DNA of 64,000 nucleotides, from the NCBI RefSeq assembly GCF_003054445.1, contig NC_042506.1:2363501-2427500 (forward strand), written 5' to 3'. This stretch comes from Pichia kudriavzevii. Taxonomy: Eukaryota > Ascomycota > Pichiomycetes > Pichiales > Pichiaceae. A model generated the notes under the pieces. It had not been told where the DNA came from. It saw only the letters and a list, made by a program, of their open reading frames with translations, and searched no databases. Positions 21,269 to 31,222 of the stretch are shown one piece after another; position 1 is the first letter of the stretch; every line of letters starts with the position of its first letter. A program made the translations under genes and the position numbers.

Positions 21269-21760
21269 CACTTGAAGTTTCAATTTAAAGAAAGGTCAAA
21301 TTGTATGAGTTGGTTCTCTCTCTCTCTCTGTCTCTTTTCTCTAAGAAGCATTCAAACAAACAAACGACTCTCTTAACTTTGGACACGCCTTTATGCACTC
21401 CCCATTTCTTTCGTGTAAGAAAATTCTACAAGTGGCGCATGAAGGAACGGTGATAAACTCCCATTTGTGGCGCAAAAAGCCTAAAAACACAAGAGAAAAT
21501 GAAAAAAAAACTGTACTTTTCATCGACGCGTCGCCGCTTACCATCTAGCAAGTTTCATCCGAATAAACGTCCACCCGTGCACCTTTCTTTTTTATGTCGA
21601 TGAATGTTTTGACCATTTTTTTCGCGACTCTGTCTCGAAAATGTAGCGCCCAAGTGGCAATAACAGCAATAATGGTAAACCAGCATGGGGACAGATGTTC
21701 TCCAGCTGAAGTCCTTAAAGGTAACAGATAAATCCATATACACAAACAGCACTACTGAAA
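21269..21760. promoter_or_regulatory. Divergent POB3/SUB2 promoter
   Basis: 492 bp between the two starts. It holds a CT microsatellite at 21315-21329, an A run near 21501-21509 and an MCB core (see separate entry). Short open frames on the minus strand here have no family resemblance and are taken as chance. Confidence 0.55.
21526..21531. promoter_or_regulatory. MCB core ACGCGT
   Basis: Sits within CGACGCGTCG, 258 bp upstream of POB3 and 230 bp upstream of SUB2. MCB sites drive G1/S transcription through MBF in budding and fission yeast. POB3, a replication-linked chaperone gene, is the more likely target. This is a sequence match only. Confidence 0.4.
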
Positions 21761-23469
21761 ATGTCTGCTGAAGGTGAAGAAGAATTACTTGACTACTCCG
21801 ACTCCGAAGAAGTCCAACAACAACAAACTACAGATGCAACTGCAACCGAGGATGCAGACAAGAAAGGATCTTACGTATCCATTCACACCTCTGGTTTCAA
21901 GGACTTCTTGTTGAAGGAAGAGTTGCTTAGAGCCATTGGTGACTGTGGTTTTGAACATCCTTCTGAAGGTTAGTATTTTCACGATTATTTGTTACCTTAG
22001 TATCAAACCCGTAACTAATTAGGCCGGGAATTCAATATCAAAGACATCTTTTCGCTGTTTGGCGCAAAGATTCAAGTCATAGATGAGGATAAGAAGAAAT
22101 GATCGACAACTCTAAGTATTCATACTTTGTTGTTTGACCTCGTTACAATGACGAAAATTTAAATTTACGTCAGTTTTGTTTCCTTTTTTTTTCTCTAATT
22201 TTGTCTTTCTCTTTGGAGCTTTCTAATCCATCAGAAGAGTTACAAAAAAAAAAATAATAATTTGATGCAAACGAACCATATGAGATATCTTTGAATTGCT
22301 TTCCTGCGGTTAATTAGTGATCTAGGTCCCGGAACTTTGAATAAAAAAAACTAACAACCTTTACCATTTCGAATTACTTTTATTTTTTAGTTCAACAACA
22401 ATGTATTCCACAGTCCATTCTTGGTAATGATGTCTTGTGTCAAGCTAAGTCTGGTTTGGGTAAAACTGCAGTTTTTGTCTTGTCTTCCTTACAACAGTTG
22501 GACGCTACTCCTGGAGAAATTTCCACTGTTGTTATTTGTCATACTAGAGAATTAGCATATCAGATCAAAAATGAATACACTAGATTTTCCAAGTACCTGC
22601 CTGATGTTAAGACTGAAGTTTTCTACGGTGGTGTGCCTATTAAGAAGGATGTGGAAATTTTAAAAAACAAAGAAACTTGTCCTCATATAGTTGTTGCAAC
22701 TCCAGGTAGACTGAATGCTTTGGTCAGAGATAATTTGATCAATTTAAAGCATGTTAAGAGTTTTATTATCGATGAATGTGATAATGTTCTTGAATCCATT
22801 CAAATGAGAAGAGATGTCCAAGAGATTTTCAGAGCAACTCCTTTCCAAAAGCAAGTTATGATGTTTTCTGCAACTTTATCACCGGAAATGAGACAAATAT
22901 GTAAGAAATTCATGAAGAATCCACTTGAAATTTATGTTGATAATGAAAAGAAGTTGACCTTACATGGTTTACAACAATACTTTATCAAACTACCAGAGGA
23001 GAAGAAGAACGTCAAGTTGGCTGAGTTGTTGGATTCCTTAGAATTCAACCAAGTTATCATTTTCGTCAAATCAACCAAGAGGGCCACTGCTTTAAATCAA
23101 CTATTAATTGATTCTAATTTCCCATCCATTGTGGTTCATTCTGGTATCCCACAAGAGGAAAGAATCCAAAGATATAAGTTATTCAAAGAATACAACAAAA
23201 GAATTTGTGTTTCTACAGATGTTTTCGGTAGAGGTATTGATATCGAAAGAATCAACTTGGCCATCAACTACGATATGCCAAGTGAAGCAGATCAGTACTT
23301 GCACAGAGTTGGTAGAGCAGGTAGATTCGGTACTAAAGGTTTGGCTGTTTCCTTTATCTCTAATGAAAAGGATGAAGAAATCTTGAACAAGATCCAAGAT
23401 AGGTTTGATGTTAAGATTCAAGAGTTCCCTGAAGAAGGTGTTGATCCTTCTACTTACATGAACACTTAA
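21761..23469 (+). CDS. SUB2: SUB2, DEAD-box ATPase of splicing and mRNA export (one intron)
   Basis: UAP56/Sub2 RNA helicase of the spliceosome and TREX export complex. Exon 1 is 21761-21968 and exon 2 is 22391-23469. The join in a Val codon restores [16 protein letters not shown], exactly where the family needs it, giving 428 residues (yeast 446). Motifs: Q motif region GFEHPSEVQQ, motif [12 protein letters not shown], motif II DECD (the Sub2 variant of DEAD), SAT, then [15 protein letters not shown] and [10 protein letters not shown]. The N-terminus [12 protein letters not shown] is typical. The intron is 422 nt with GTTAGT donor, a CTAAC branch sequence near 22351 and TAG acceptor; it also holds a possible alternative last exon (see finding). 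Confidence 0.97.
21969..22390 (+). other. SUB2 intron (422 nt)
   Basis: Donor GTTAGT at 21969, branch-like AACTAAC around 22349-22355, acceptor TTTTTTAG ending at 22390. Phase 1. A second acceptor-like AACTAATTAG ends at 22022, and splicing to it would stay in frame for 26 codons. No box C/D or H/ACA snoRNA is evident inside the intron. Confidence 0.9.
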
Positions 23470-23988
23470 TTGACATTGATCTGTCATAGTTTTGTGGTTG
23501 TTTTTTTTTTTTTGAAGTTATATACATTTATTAATATATCTTTATAAATATATTGTCCAAATCCATCGGAAAGGGTCTACTGTAATACAATCCCATATAG
23601 TAGAATGTACTCTTATATGCTGTAATGAGGACTTGCTCTGGAGATATCGTTGATAAGGGACTACCTTGGCTTCCAACGCGTTGGTCAACAAACTGACCTT
23701 GAAGTGCAAATCCCGACAGGCACGCGTGAGATATCGGAGGTGAATGCACCTCCAAATCAGACAACGCGAGCAAACGACGCGTAACACAAGGCTTGACGCG
23801 TACGATGCAGACTTTTCATAGTGTGTCGCCACTGAGCGGGAGGCGGGTTATAAAAGAAACGTGTTTGGCGTATCTTTTCTCTTCTCTGGATTTGTTCTTC
23901 TACTTCCTTTACTCCTCATCAAATCGTTTCTCCCTCGTCACTCACCACAACTAGTCCGACACTATCTGATATACCCTTATTGCTAACT
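23470..23988. promoter_or_regulatory. RNR2 promoter region
   Basis: 519 bp between SUB2 and RNR2. The left part holds a long T run near 23500-23512 (SUB2 3' end), the middle holds the MCB cluster and the right is C/T-rich before the ATG. A 96-codon minus-strand open frame here overlaps the MCB sites and has no family features. Confidence 0.6.
23676..23801. promoter_or_regulatory. Cluster of MCB elements upstream of RNR2
   Basis: Four exact ACGCGT cores at 23676-23681, 23722-23727, 23777-23782 and 23796-23801, plus a near match ACGCGA at 23764-23769, all 190-315 bp before the RNR2 ATG. ACGCGT is rare in AT-rich yeast DNA, so this density is very unlikely to be chance. It predicts MBF-driven G1/S expression. 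Confidence 0.75.
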
Positions 23989-25188
23989 ATGCCTGCTGTC
24001 CAAGAAACCCCATCCAAAACCACTGCCAAGGCTCTATCTACATTGGATCTCTCAACTGCTTCAAAGAAGGATTTAGGCGATTCCTTGATTGACGCATACA
24101 ATGCCAAGGCCATTGTTGCTGGTGAAGAAGTCATTTCTCCGCATTACAAGTTCTTATCCCAGTTCAAGGAACACAGAGATGAGCTGAAGGGAAAGCAAGC
24201 TGAAGAACCACTTTTAAAGGAAAACAAGAGAAGGTTTGTTCTCTTTCCAATCAAGTATCACGAAATTTGGCAAATGTACAAGAAGGCAGAAGCATCTTTC
24301 TGGACTGCGGAGGAAATTGATCTCTCCAAAGATTTGCATGATTGGAACAATAGATTGAACGAAAATGAAAGATTCTTCATTTCAAGAGTTCTAGCGTTCT
24401 TTGCTGCTTCTGATGGTATAGTCAATGAAAATTTAGTTGAGAATTTCTCAAGTGATGTTCAAATTCCAGAGGCTAAATGTTTCTATGGGTTCCAAATTAT
24501 GATGGAAAACATTCATTCGGAAACTTATTCTTTATTGATTGATACTTACATCAAAGATCCAAAGGAAAGTGAATTCTTATTCAATGCAATTGAAACAATC
24601 CCATGTATCAAGGAAAAGGCCGAATGGGCCTTAAAATGGATTGCAGATAAAGATGCGTTGTTTGCAGAGAGGTTGGTGGCATTTGCTGCTGTTGAAGGTA
24701 TTTTCTTCTCTGGTTCATTTGCATCCATCTTCTGGTTGAAAAAGAGAGGTTTGATGCCAGGTTTGACGTTCTCCAACGAGCTGATTTGTAGAGATGAAGG
24801 TTTACATACCGATTTTGCTTGTTTGCTCTTTTCACATTTGAACCATACCCCAGACGAAAAAATTGTCAGACAAATCATTACCGAAGCCGTTGATATTGAA
24901 AAGAAATACTTCACTGACGCCCTACCTGTCAACTTGCTCGGTATGAATAAGGATTTGATGTGTCAGTATGTCGAGTTTGTTGCAGATAGACTACTGATTG
25001 CATTAGGTTGTGAAAAGGTATACGACGTTACAAATCCATTCGACTTTATGGAGAACATTTCCCTTGCTGGTAAAACAAACTTTTTCGAAAAGAGAGTCTC
25101 CGACTACCAAAAGGCAGGTGTCATGGCAAAGACCAACAAGGAAGAATCCAACAATGATAATGGTTTCACCTTTGATGAAGATTTCTAA
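23989..25188 (+). CDS. RNR2: RNR2, ribonucleotide reductase small (R2) subunit
   Basis: Class I ribonucleotide reductase R2 subunit, which houses the di-iron tyrosyl radical used to make dNTPs. The 399-residue product starts [12 protein letters not shown] (a TTG three codons upstream is not a plausible start). Iron ligands are visible in [31 protein letters not shown] and [11 protein letters not shown], and the radical Tyr is present in SETYSLL. This separates it from Rnr4, the yeast paralogue lacking key ligands. The C-terminal NGFTFDEDF is the peptide that docks on the large subunit. CTG at 24781-24783 codes for the conserved Leu in SNELICRDE. Regulation by the MCB cluster upstream is likely. 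Confidence 0.97.
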   Translation: MPAVQETPSKTTAKALSTLDLSTASKKDLGDSLIDAYNAKAIVAGEEVISPHYKFLSQFKEHRDELKGKQAEEPLLKENKRRFVLFPIKYHEIWQMYKKAEASFWTAEEIDLSKDLHDWNNRLNENERFFISRVLAFFAASDGIVNENLVENFSSDVQIPEAKCFYGFQIMMENIHSETYSLLIDTYIKDPKESEFLFNAIETIPCIKEKAEWALKWIADKDALFAERLVAFAAVEGIFFSGSFASIFWLKKRGLMPGLTFSNELICRDEGLHTDFACLLFSHLNHTPDEKIVRQIITEAVDIEKKYFTDALPVNLLGMNKDLMCQYVEFVADRLLIALGCEKVYDVTNPFDFMENISLAGKTNFFEKRVSDYQKAGVMAKTNKEESNNDNGFTFDEDF

Positions 25189-25953
25189 GCATTTGAAACA
25201 CTCTAAAGGAATACAGGAAAAAAAAAAGAAACACACGTTCTCATGGGTTGTCTTCCCCTTTAATCACCACGTTCTAGATGAACAGGCATTTTCACTACTT
25301 TACTATTTATCGTCATCTATTTTTTTTTGTCTTCATTTGTATATTATAATTTTACCACGCTTATTTAATTTCCAATTCTGGAATAGGGAGAGCCGAAGTT
25401 TAAATCGAATCAGAACGAAGTAGTTAAAGTGGCATGTAAAGTACCTTAATCGGGTATAGATCCCACATCTGATTGCGGACCTGATATTCTTCCCAATGTC
25501 GTAAGGTATGAAAGAAAGAAAGAAAGAAGCAGCAGTACCAGCAGCAGCAGAATCACATGTCCAAATGGAATTGCCAAAACGGGAAAACATAACATTAGGT
25601 GAAATTTCAGGAGACTATGAAAAAGAGAACTAAAGCGAAAGAGAAAAGAGAAATCGTTAGCATTGCGAGAAAAAAAAAAATTTCCCCAATGCTCTCAGAT
25701 GCTGTGGAAAGCATGAAAATTTGAAGTCCCACTAGAGGAGAAACAAGGACATGAATAGCCACAATCCAAGTTAGGTGCATAAGCAAGGCGTTTTCCTGAC
25801 TGTTTTCCTGGAACTCTAGTTCTTAAACTACACTACCTAGCCCCTTCCGGCATATACATCATCCTTCTGCTACCCTAGGTGCCGCCTTGCACATCACATT
25901 TCTGTGTTCTCTTTTCTTGAGGCCTTTTTTCCCCTTCGTGTTGTGTTTGCTAA
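25189..25953. other. RNR2-MET7 intergenic region with GAAA/CAG microsatellite
   Basis: 765 bp holding the RNR2 3' end and the MET7 promoter. A short microsatellite, (GAAA)n followed by imperfect (CAG)n, lies at 25510-25550. The last 100 bp before MET7 are C/T-rich. No RNA gene or other ORF is apparent. Confidence 0.5.
25510..25550. repeat. GAAA/CAG microsatellite
   Basis: Four to five GAAA units followed by imperfect CAG units in the MET7 upstream region. Confidence 0.7.
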
Positions 25954-27624
25954 ATGAATACATCATCTGACGTTCTTCCTGGTGCCACAAACCTGCAATC
26001 TTTGCCAACTCAACCTTCGGATATGAATCGTCATACTTATAAGGAAGCCATCCATGCTTTAAATACCCTTCAGTCTAACTTTGCAACTATCGATGCGGTT
26101 AGAAAGTCGGGTATCAATAGAAATTCAATGCTGATGCCTGAAATGATTGAATGGGTCAGAAGGATCGGTTATAAACCAAGCGATTTTAACAGGTTAAAGG
26201 TCATCCACGTCACAGGTACTAAAGGGAAAGGTTCAACTTGTGCCTTTGTTCAAAGTATTTTGAATCAATATAGAGTTCCAATTATTCTACCATCATCCAA
26301 CAGTACCGGCAATACAACTAATGCCAGTATATCTAACACTATCAATGATGAATCTGACAGCTATGAAAAGTCTCGATCTAAATCAGTCACTTCTGCTGCT
26401 GGTGATTCCACCCACTCAGTGGATATTTCCAAAATTACCAAAATTGGCTTATACACTTCCCCACACCTGAAAACTGTTCGTGAGAGAATTATGATTAACG
26501 GTAAGGCAATTAGTGAAGAGTCATTCACCAAGTATTTTTTCGAAATTTGGGATAGATTGGACAATTCATCTTCAGATCCAGAAATTTTCCCTCATATGGG
26601 TGAAGGCGTTAAACCTGCGTATTTCCGTTACCTTACTCTTCTCTCATATCACACTTTTATGAGTGAAGGAGTTGACACTGCAGTCTATGAAGTTGGTGTT
26701 GGTGGAGAATACGATTCTACTAATGTCTTTGAAGCTCCTACTGCATGTGGTATTTCTGCCTTGGGGATTGATCACACAGTTATGTTAGGTAATACGATTG
26801 AAGAAATTGCTTGGAATAAAAGTGGCATTTTCAAGAAAGGTGCTGCTTGTTTCTCGGTTCCTCAACCAGAGTCGGCAATGAAGGTCATCCAAGCAAGGGC
26901 TGTTGAGAAAAATGTAGGTAGTTTCCAAATCGTCCATACAAGATCCGATTTAAATGAAATTAAATTGGGCTTAAATGGTGAATTTCAAAAACAAAATGCT
27001 TCCCTAGCAATAAGTCTATGTCATGCACATTTGACCAAACTAGGTTATAAAATCGAGATTGATACCCTATCTGATGAGTTTATTAGGGGGTTGGAGAATG
27101 CCAAATGGCCAGGTAGATGTCAAATAATTGAAGACCCCGTACGCAAATCAGAACTAACTTGGTTTATCGATGGTGCACATACTGAAGACTCTGTGCGGAA
27201 TGGTTCTGGTTGGTTCACCACAGTCACGGAAAAGAGCAAGAAGAAAGTTTTGTTATTTAACCAACAAACACGTGAGCCTGGCGTTTTATTGAAGACATTA
27301 TTTGAACAGATGGAAAATGGTGGTATAAAGTTTGATCATGTCATCTTCACTACAAACGTTACTTGGTCCACTGGCGCCTATTCTGATGATTTGGTGTCAA
27401 TTAATACTGACGATAAAGCGGTTGCTTCTTTGGATGTCCAAACTCAGATGGCCCAAATCTACAACAAACTCGACAAGAAGGCCCGTAAGCATCTATTCCA
27501 TGACATTGAAACCAGTGTAAATTTCATTAGAACTCTCGAAGGTCCTTTGGATGTTTTTGTCTGTGGTTCTTTGCATTTGGTTGGAGGCTTCCTAGTTGTT
27601 CTTGATGGTAAACAAAAGAGTTGA
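25954..27624 (+). CDS. MET7: MET7, folylpolyglutamate synthase
   Basis: ATP-dependent ligase that adds glutamates to folates, needed for methionine synthesis and mitochondrial folate function. The 556-residue protein has TYKEAIHALNTLQSNFATI, the P-loop VTGTKGKGST (about residues 86-95), GLYTSPHLKTVRERI, the VYEVGVGGEYDSTNVF active-site stretch, GIDHTVMLGNTIEEIAWNK and C-terminal VCGSLHLVGGFLVVLD. Between the P-loop helix and GLYTSPH sits a Ser/Thr/Asn-rich insert of about 50 residues absent from the yeast enzyme, probably a surface loop. The N-terminus lacks an obvious mitochondrial presequence. Confidence 0.96.
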   Translation: MNTSSDVLPGATNLQSLPTQPSDMNRHTYKEAIHALNTLQSNFATIDAVRKSGINRNSMLMPEMIEWVRRIGYKPSDFNRLKVIHVTGTKGKGSTCAFVQSILNQYRVPIILPSSNSTGNTTNASISNTINDESDSYEKSRSKSVTSAAGDSTHSVDISKITKIGLYTSPHLKTVRERIMINGKAISEESFTKYFFEIWDRLDNSSSDPEIFPHMGEGVKPAYFRYLTLLSYHTFMSEGVDTAVYEVGVGGEYDSTNVFEAPTACGISALGIDHTVMLGNTIEEIAWNKSGIFKKGAACFSVPQPESAMKVIQARAVEKNVGSFQIVHTRSDLNEIKLGLNGEFQKQNASLAISLCHAHLTKLGYKIEIDTLSDEFIRGLENAKWPGRCQIIEDPVRKSELTWFIDGAHTEDSVRNGSGWFTTVTEKSKKKVLLFNQQTREPGVLLKTLFEQMENGGIKFDHVIFTTNVTWSTGAYSDDLVSINTDDKAVASLDVQTQMAQIYNKLDKKARKHLFHDIETSVNFIRTLEGPLDVFVCGSLHLVGGFLVVLDGKQKS

Positions 27625-28076
27625 GGGTTATTTTCTCCTTTTGTCCACCATTTCCCCCCTAATCGTATTATTCATTCCTTTACTCTGAGTAATAGAAATA
27701 ACGATTTCTATTCTCATCTACTCACACTTATATAGAACTAATGTTTTAGTCATATTGCATTTCTTGTATTGTTGAGATAAACGAATCTGTTGTTGGCTTG
27801 TACATTAAGTCAATACACGTCTTGTTTGCAAACATGAAATTGCGGGCAAGTAATCGCGCATAGGAGATGTATCTACGGAGAGGGCATTTTTCTATATAAA
27901 ACAATAGCAATAGTTTTCATAAGTCTGTACGATAGTCCCAAACAGTTACATCCCACACCTCCACTGAGAATTGTTTGCTAATTGGCCATGAATAATAGAA
28001 ATATTATTGATGAACGAGCAGCATATACGAAAGTATGAATAGTTTGGATATTTTTGGTTTTCCTTTCAGCTAACCT
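27625..28076. other. Intergenic region before the protein kinase
   Basis: 452 bp, AT-rich, carrying the MET7 3' end and the kinase promoter. No binding site, RNA gene or repeat that I can support. Confidence 0.4.
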
Positions 28077-31001
28077 ATGTCAATGAATACTAACTCTACT
28101 TTCCAGAAAGCCCAAGAGTATACAAATTTGATAAAGAAGTTTTCAGCCCTAGAGCTAACAGATGTCGGTAACTATAGAATCATTTCAGAAATCGGATCAG
28201 GTGCATTTGGGAAAGTGTATCTTGGCTACCACACATTGCTTCGTTGTAAAGTCTGCTTGAAAAAAGGGAATAGAAATGTCAATGAGTTATCGATGGGTGG
28301 TCCGAGCAACGATAACTTAATGAGAGAGTTTTATTACTTGCGAGAATATCGACATCATCCTCACATCACAAAACTTTATGAGCTGATATTCACAGAAAGC
28401 TCAGTCTACATGGTTCTTGAGTACTATCCTTCCGGTGACTTATACGAGTATGTGATATCACGGGGAAGTTTGGCGGTCAATGACTCTTTACGGATTTTCA
28501 CACAAATTTTGGGAGCAGTATACTACTTACACAAAAACGACTGCTGCCATCGTGATCTCAAACTTGAAAATATCCTACTAGATAAAGAAATGAATGTCAA
28601 GTTGTCTGATTTTGGTTTCACCAGAGAACTACCATTCACGCCACATGGCACTAAGTCTTTACTGTCAGAATATTGTGGCACGGGAGCATATATGGCACCA
28701 GAATTAGTCAAACGCGTTCCTTATTCAGGAATTAAGATTGATATATGGGCATTAGGTGTGATTTTATATACTATGTTAACAGGAGAGATGCCATTTGATG
28801 ATTCTTCGGATCCCAAAGAACTAGAATATGCCATAGTTCATAACAAGCCAAGATATTTAGAAAGCTTGGAAAATTTGGATTCAAATTTTACCAATGAATT
28901 AGGGCAAATCAAACAGTTGTTAAGTATAATGCTAGCAAAAGATGCCGAAGACAGAATTGGATCTTTAGAAGATGTATTAGGCTTGCCGATTTTTGAAAGT
29001 TATGGTGGGAAGGAACAAATAGATATTATTAATAAGCTAATTTATGATACGTCCAATGCCAAAAATAGCTGGTCTGATCTGACATCATCAGAAAAAACCT
29101 TATTTAAAAATTTGGTGAACGCAGGTATAGATCGTGAGATTTTGAAACGTGCCATACAAGAGGAAACTTTAGATTCCGCATACGGAATATGGGTGTTAGT
29201 AAACGACAAAGCTGAAAAAAAGAACAAAAAGAAATCAAGGTTGAAGAAATCTACCAGCGTCTTAAAGCTGACAAGAACGAGATCATTTATAAGCCGTTCA
29301 AGATCAGCTTTCAGCTCATCTCCTGGGGCATCCAACGATGCCCATGAGGACGGTAGTAATGGATATGCAATTGGGAGTCGATCCAGTAGAGGAAATGAGT
29401 CTGATAATGATAGTTCCCTTAACCAGGCCTCTTCTATCTCTAAAATAAAGGCTATGGTACGAAGCAGTGGTGAGGTTTTGAGCCCATTAAGCAGGTTGAA
29501 TTCCATAGCTGAAAGGGATGAAAGTAGGAAAAAAGATGACTTGAGTGTCTTATCTAGGAGTACTGAAACAACAACTAAATCTACTCAAAAGAATAAGTCA
29601 AAGTTCTCTGTTTTCAATATATTTAAGACGAAGAAATCACATTCAAGTTTGAAAGATACCAAAAACGAGGAGGATAAACCATTGCTGCCCAAAATAATAA
29701 CTATTAATACAAAATCATCTAATAACAGAAGCACTGATAATTTTAAAGAAAATGCCTCAAATATAAGAAATGCGTCAATGTCTTCATCATTGCCAAAGTT
29801 GAATAAGGTTAATCTGAACGATAGAGAAACATCAAAAACTACAGGTGTGGCTCAAAAAAAATCCGACACTACTCAACTTGGAGATCGTCTCTCGACTTAC
29901 TCAATACAGACGTCTGCCTCCGAAACTTCAAACGCATCCGGATATATGACGGGATATTCAACTGATGCTAATATAATACCTCTGAATAACAAGCGGAACC
30001 AAGAAGCTAGTGCTGAAAAAGGTGTCAAGGGTAAAAGTGTTCCTAAGATCACACTTAATATAAGCTCCGAACACCTTGGCACATCTTCACAACTGAATCT
30101 GACACCAACCCAAACATCAAATAACAAACCCAGAATTACCAGAGCAATAAGTGACTGGTCTGCAAACTATTCCCAAGCAGAATCACCAAGCTCCTCTTTC
30201 GTGGCACTATCGAGATCCAATTCTGTTGATTCGTTCACAAAGTCTATGAATAATAGAAACCTAAGTACCAATGCCAGAATGAGAAGGGGTAGGTCACCGA
30301 TTAACAAAAAGATCACTACGACCTGGGCATTCAATATTGGAGCACCAAAATCTAAACCAAATTTCTTGAAGCCTCAGGGGGAAAATCAGACGATTGAGGA
30401 AGAAACCAGCGACCAAGATGATGATCTTGATGAGGAACATGATTCAGTGTCACAGAGGTATGATGATAGTGCTAGTAAAGTAACACAAAGAACGAAAAAA
30501 AATAGAGGGGGCGGGCGAATGTATATGAGGAGAGGGTCAATGAAATTTCCTATTTTACCTGTCACTGAAGAAAATGAAGACCTAGTCGCTGAAGATGATG
30601 ATGAAGATGCAGATGTCGAAGAAGATAATCATGATTATGATGATGTCCTAACAGAGTTCTCCATATGTGATTTCAATAAGGCAAAATCTTCACTAAAAAC
30701 AAATTATGAAGAAGCACGCCAGCAAGAGATGTTGAGTGCCGACAGCGGAAGTCTAAGTGGCGTCTCTGTTATGAATGAGAAAATCAGTCAGTTATCCTTT
30801 AATGAAAATAGGGTATCTTCGCCTACCTCAGGAAGAGCTACTCCTCTTAATTTGTCCAAAAAAAGAACAAGTGAACATTTATTAGGCTCACCCTTGGAAC
30901 CTACATATCCGAGCTACAGCAGAATTTACTCTCCAACGCCTGGCTATACTAAGCCAACTAAAAAAGCAATGAAAACGCTGGAACAATCAATTTCAAAGTA
31001 G
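28077..31001 (+). CDS. Ser/Thr protein kinase, CAMK group (yeast YPL150W/FRK1-type)
   Basis: 974-residue kinase with an N-terminal catalytic domain (about 33-310): glycine loop GSGAFGKV, VCLKK as the ATP-lysine strand, catalytic HRDLKLEN with Asp at residue 160, DFG in LSDFGFTRE, and YMAPELVKRVPYSG. The set resembles the Kin4/Frk1/YPL150W branch of SNF1-like kinases. The long C-terminal half is Ser/Thr-rich and basic with repeated RTRSF, SRSRSAF and RSGEVLSPL stretches, probable phosphosites, then a very acidic segment (DDDEDADVEED) near residue 850, and no further known domain. Substrate and pathway are unknown. No symbol is given because several yeast kinases fit. Confidence 0.88.
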   Translation: MSMNTNSTFQKAQEYTNLIKKFSALELTDVGNYRIISEIGSGAFGKVYLGYHTLLRCKVCLKKGNRNVNELSMGGPSNDNLMREFYYLREYRHHPHITKLYELIFTESSVYMVLEYYPSGDLYEYVISRGSLAVNDSLRIFTQILGAVYYLHKNDCCHRDLKLENILLDKEMNVKLSDFGFTRELPFTPHGTKSLLSEYCGTGAYMAPELVKRVPYSGIKIDIWALGVILYTMLTGEMPFDDSSDPKELEYAIVHNKPRYLESLENLDSNFTNELGQIKQLLSIMLAKDAEDRIGSLEDVLGLPIFESYGGKEQIDIINKLIYDTSNAKNSWSDLTSSEKTLFKNLVNAGIDREILKRAIQEETLDSAYGIWVLVNDKAEKKNKKKSRLKKSTSVLKLTRTRSFISRSRSAFSSSPGASNDAHEDGSNGYAIGSRSSRGNESDNDSSLNQASSISKIKAMVRSSGEVLSPLSRLNSIAERDESRKKDDLSVLSRSTETTTKSTQKNKSKFSVFNIFKTKKSHSSLKDTKNEEDKPLLPKIITINTKSSNNRSTDNFKENASNIRNASMSSSLPKLNKVNLNDRETSKTTGVAQKKSDTTQLGDRLSTYSIQTSASETSNASGYMTGYSTDANIIPLNNKRNQEASAEKGVKGKSVPKITLNISSEHLGTSSQLNLTPTQTSNNKPRITRAISDWSANYSQAESPSSSFVALSRSNSVDSFTKSMNNRNLSTNARMRRGRSPINKKITTTWAFNIGAPKSKPNFLKPQGENQTIEEETSDQDDDLDEEHDSVSQRYDDSASKVTQRTKKNRGGGRMYMRRGSMKFPILPVTEENEDLVAEDDDEDADVEEDNHDYDDVLTEFSICDFNKAKSSLKTNYEEARQQEMLSADSGSLSGVSVMNEKISQLSFNENRVSSPTSGRATPLNLSKKRTSEHLLGSPLEPTYPSYSRIYSPTPGYTKPTKKAMKTLEQSISK

Positions 31002-31222
31002 TTGTAAACCATTTAAATTAACATTTACTTTTATAATTGGTAACCTTATGACTTATTATATTCTGTCATTGAAATGAATCGATTTGTCCTTGTAAGATTG
31101 AAGTTACTAAATTTGACGAGCCTCATTAAATTCAGGTAACTTGCGATCCAAAAAAAAAAAAAAAAAACAAAGCTGGATATATTCCATCTTTTTTATGTAA
31201 GAAATATTCGACCTTTCTTTCA

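Noticed and set aside
21545-21752. Two overlapping minus-strand frames of about 65 codons upstream of SUB2
   Set aside because: Short, overlapping each other and lying in the shared promoter.
23531-23832. 96-codon minus-strand open frame in the RNR2 promoter
   Set aside because: It overlaps the MCB cluster, has no family resemblance and would leave RNR2 without a promoter.
29042-29506. 154-codon minus-strand frame within the protein kinase gene
   Set aside because: Antisense of the kinase frame; no ATG context or domain support.
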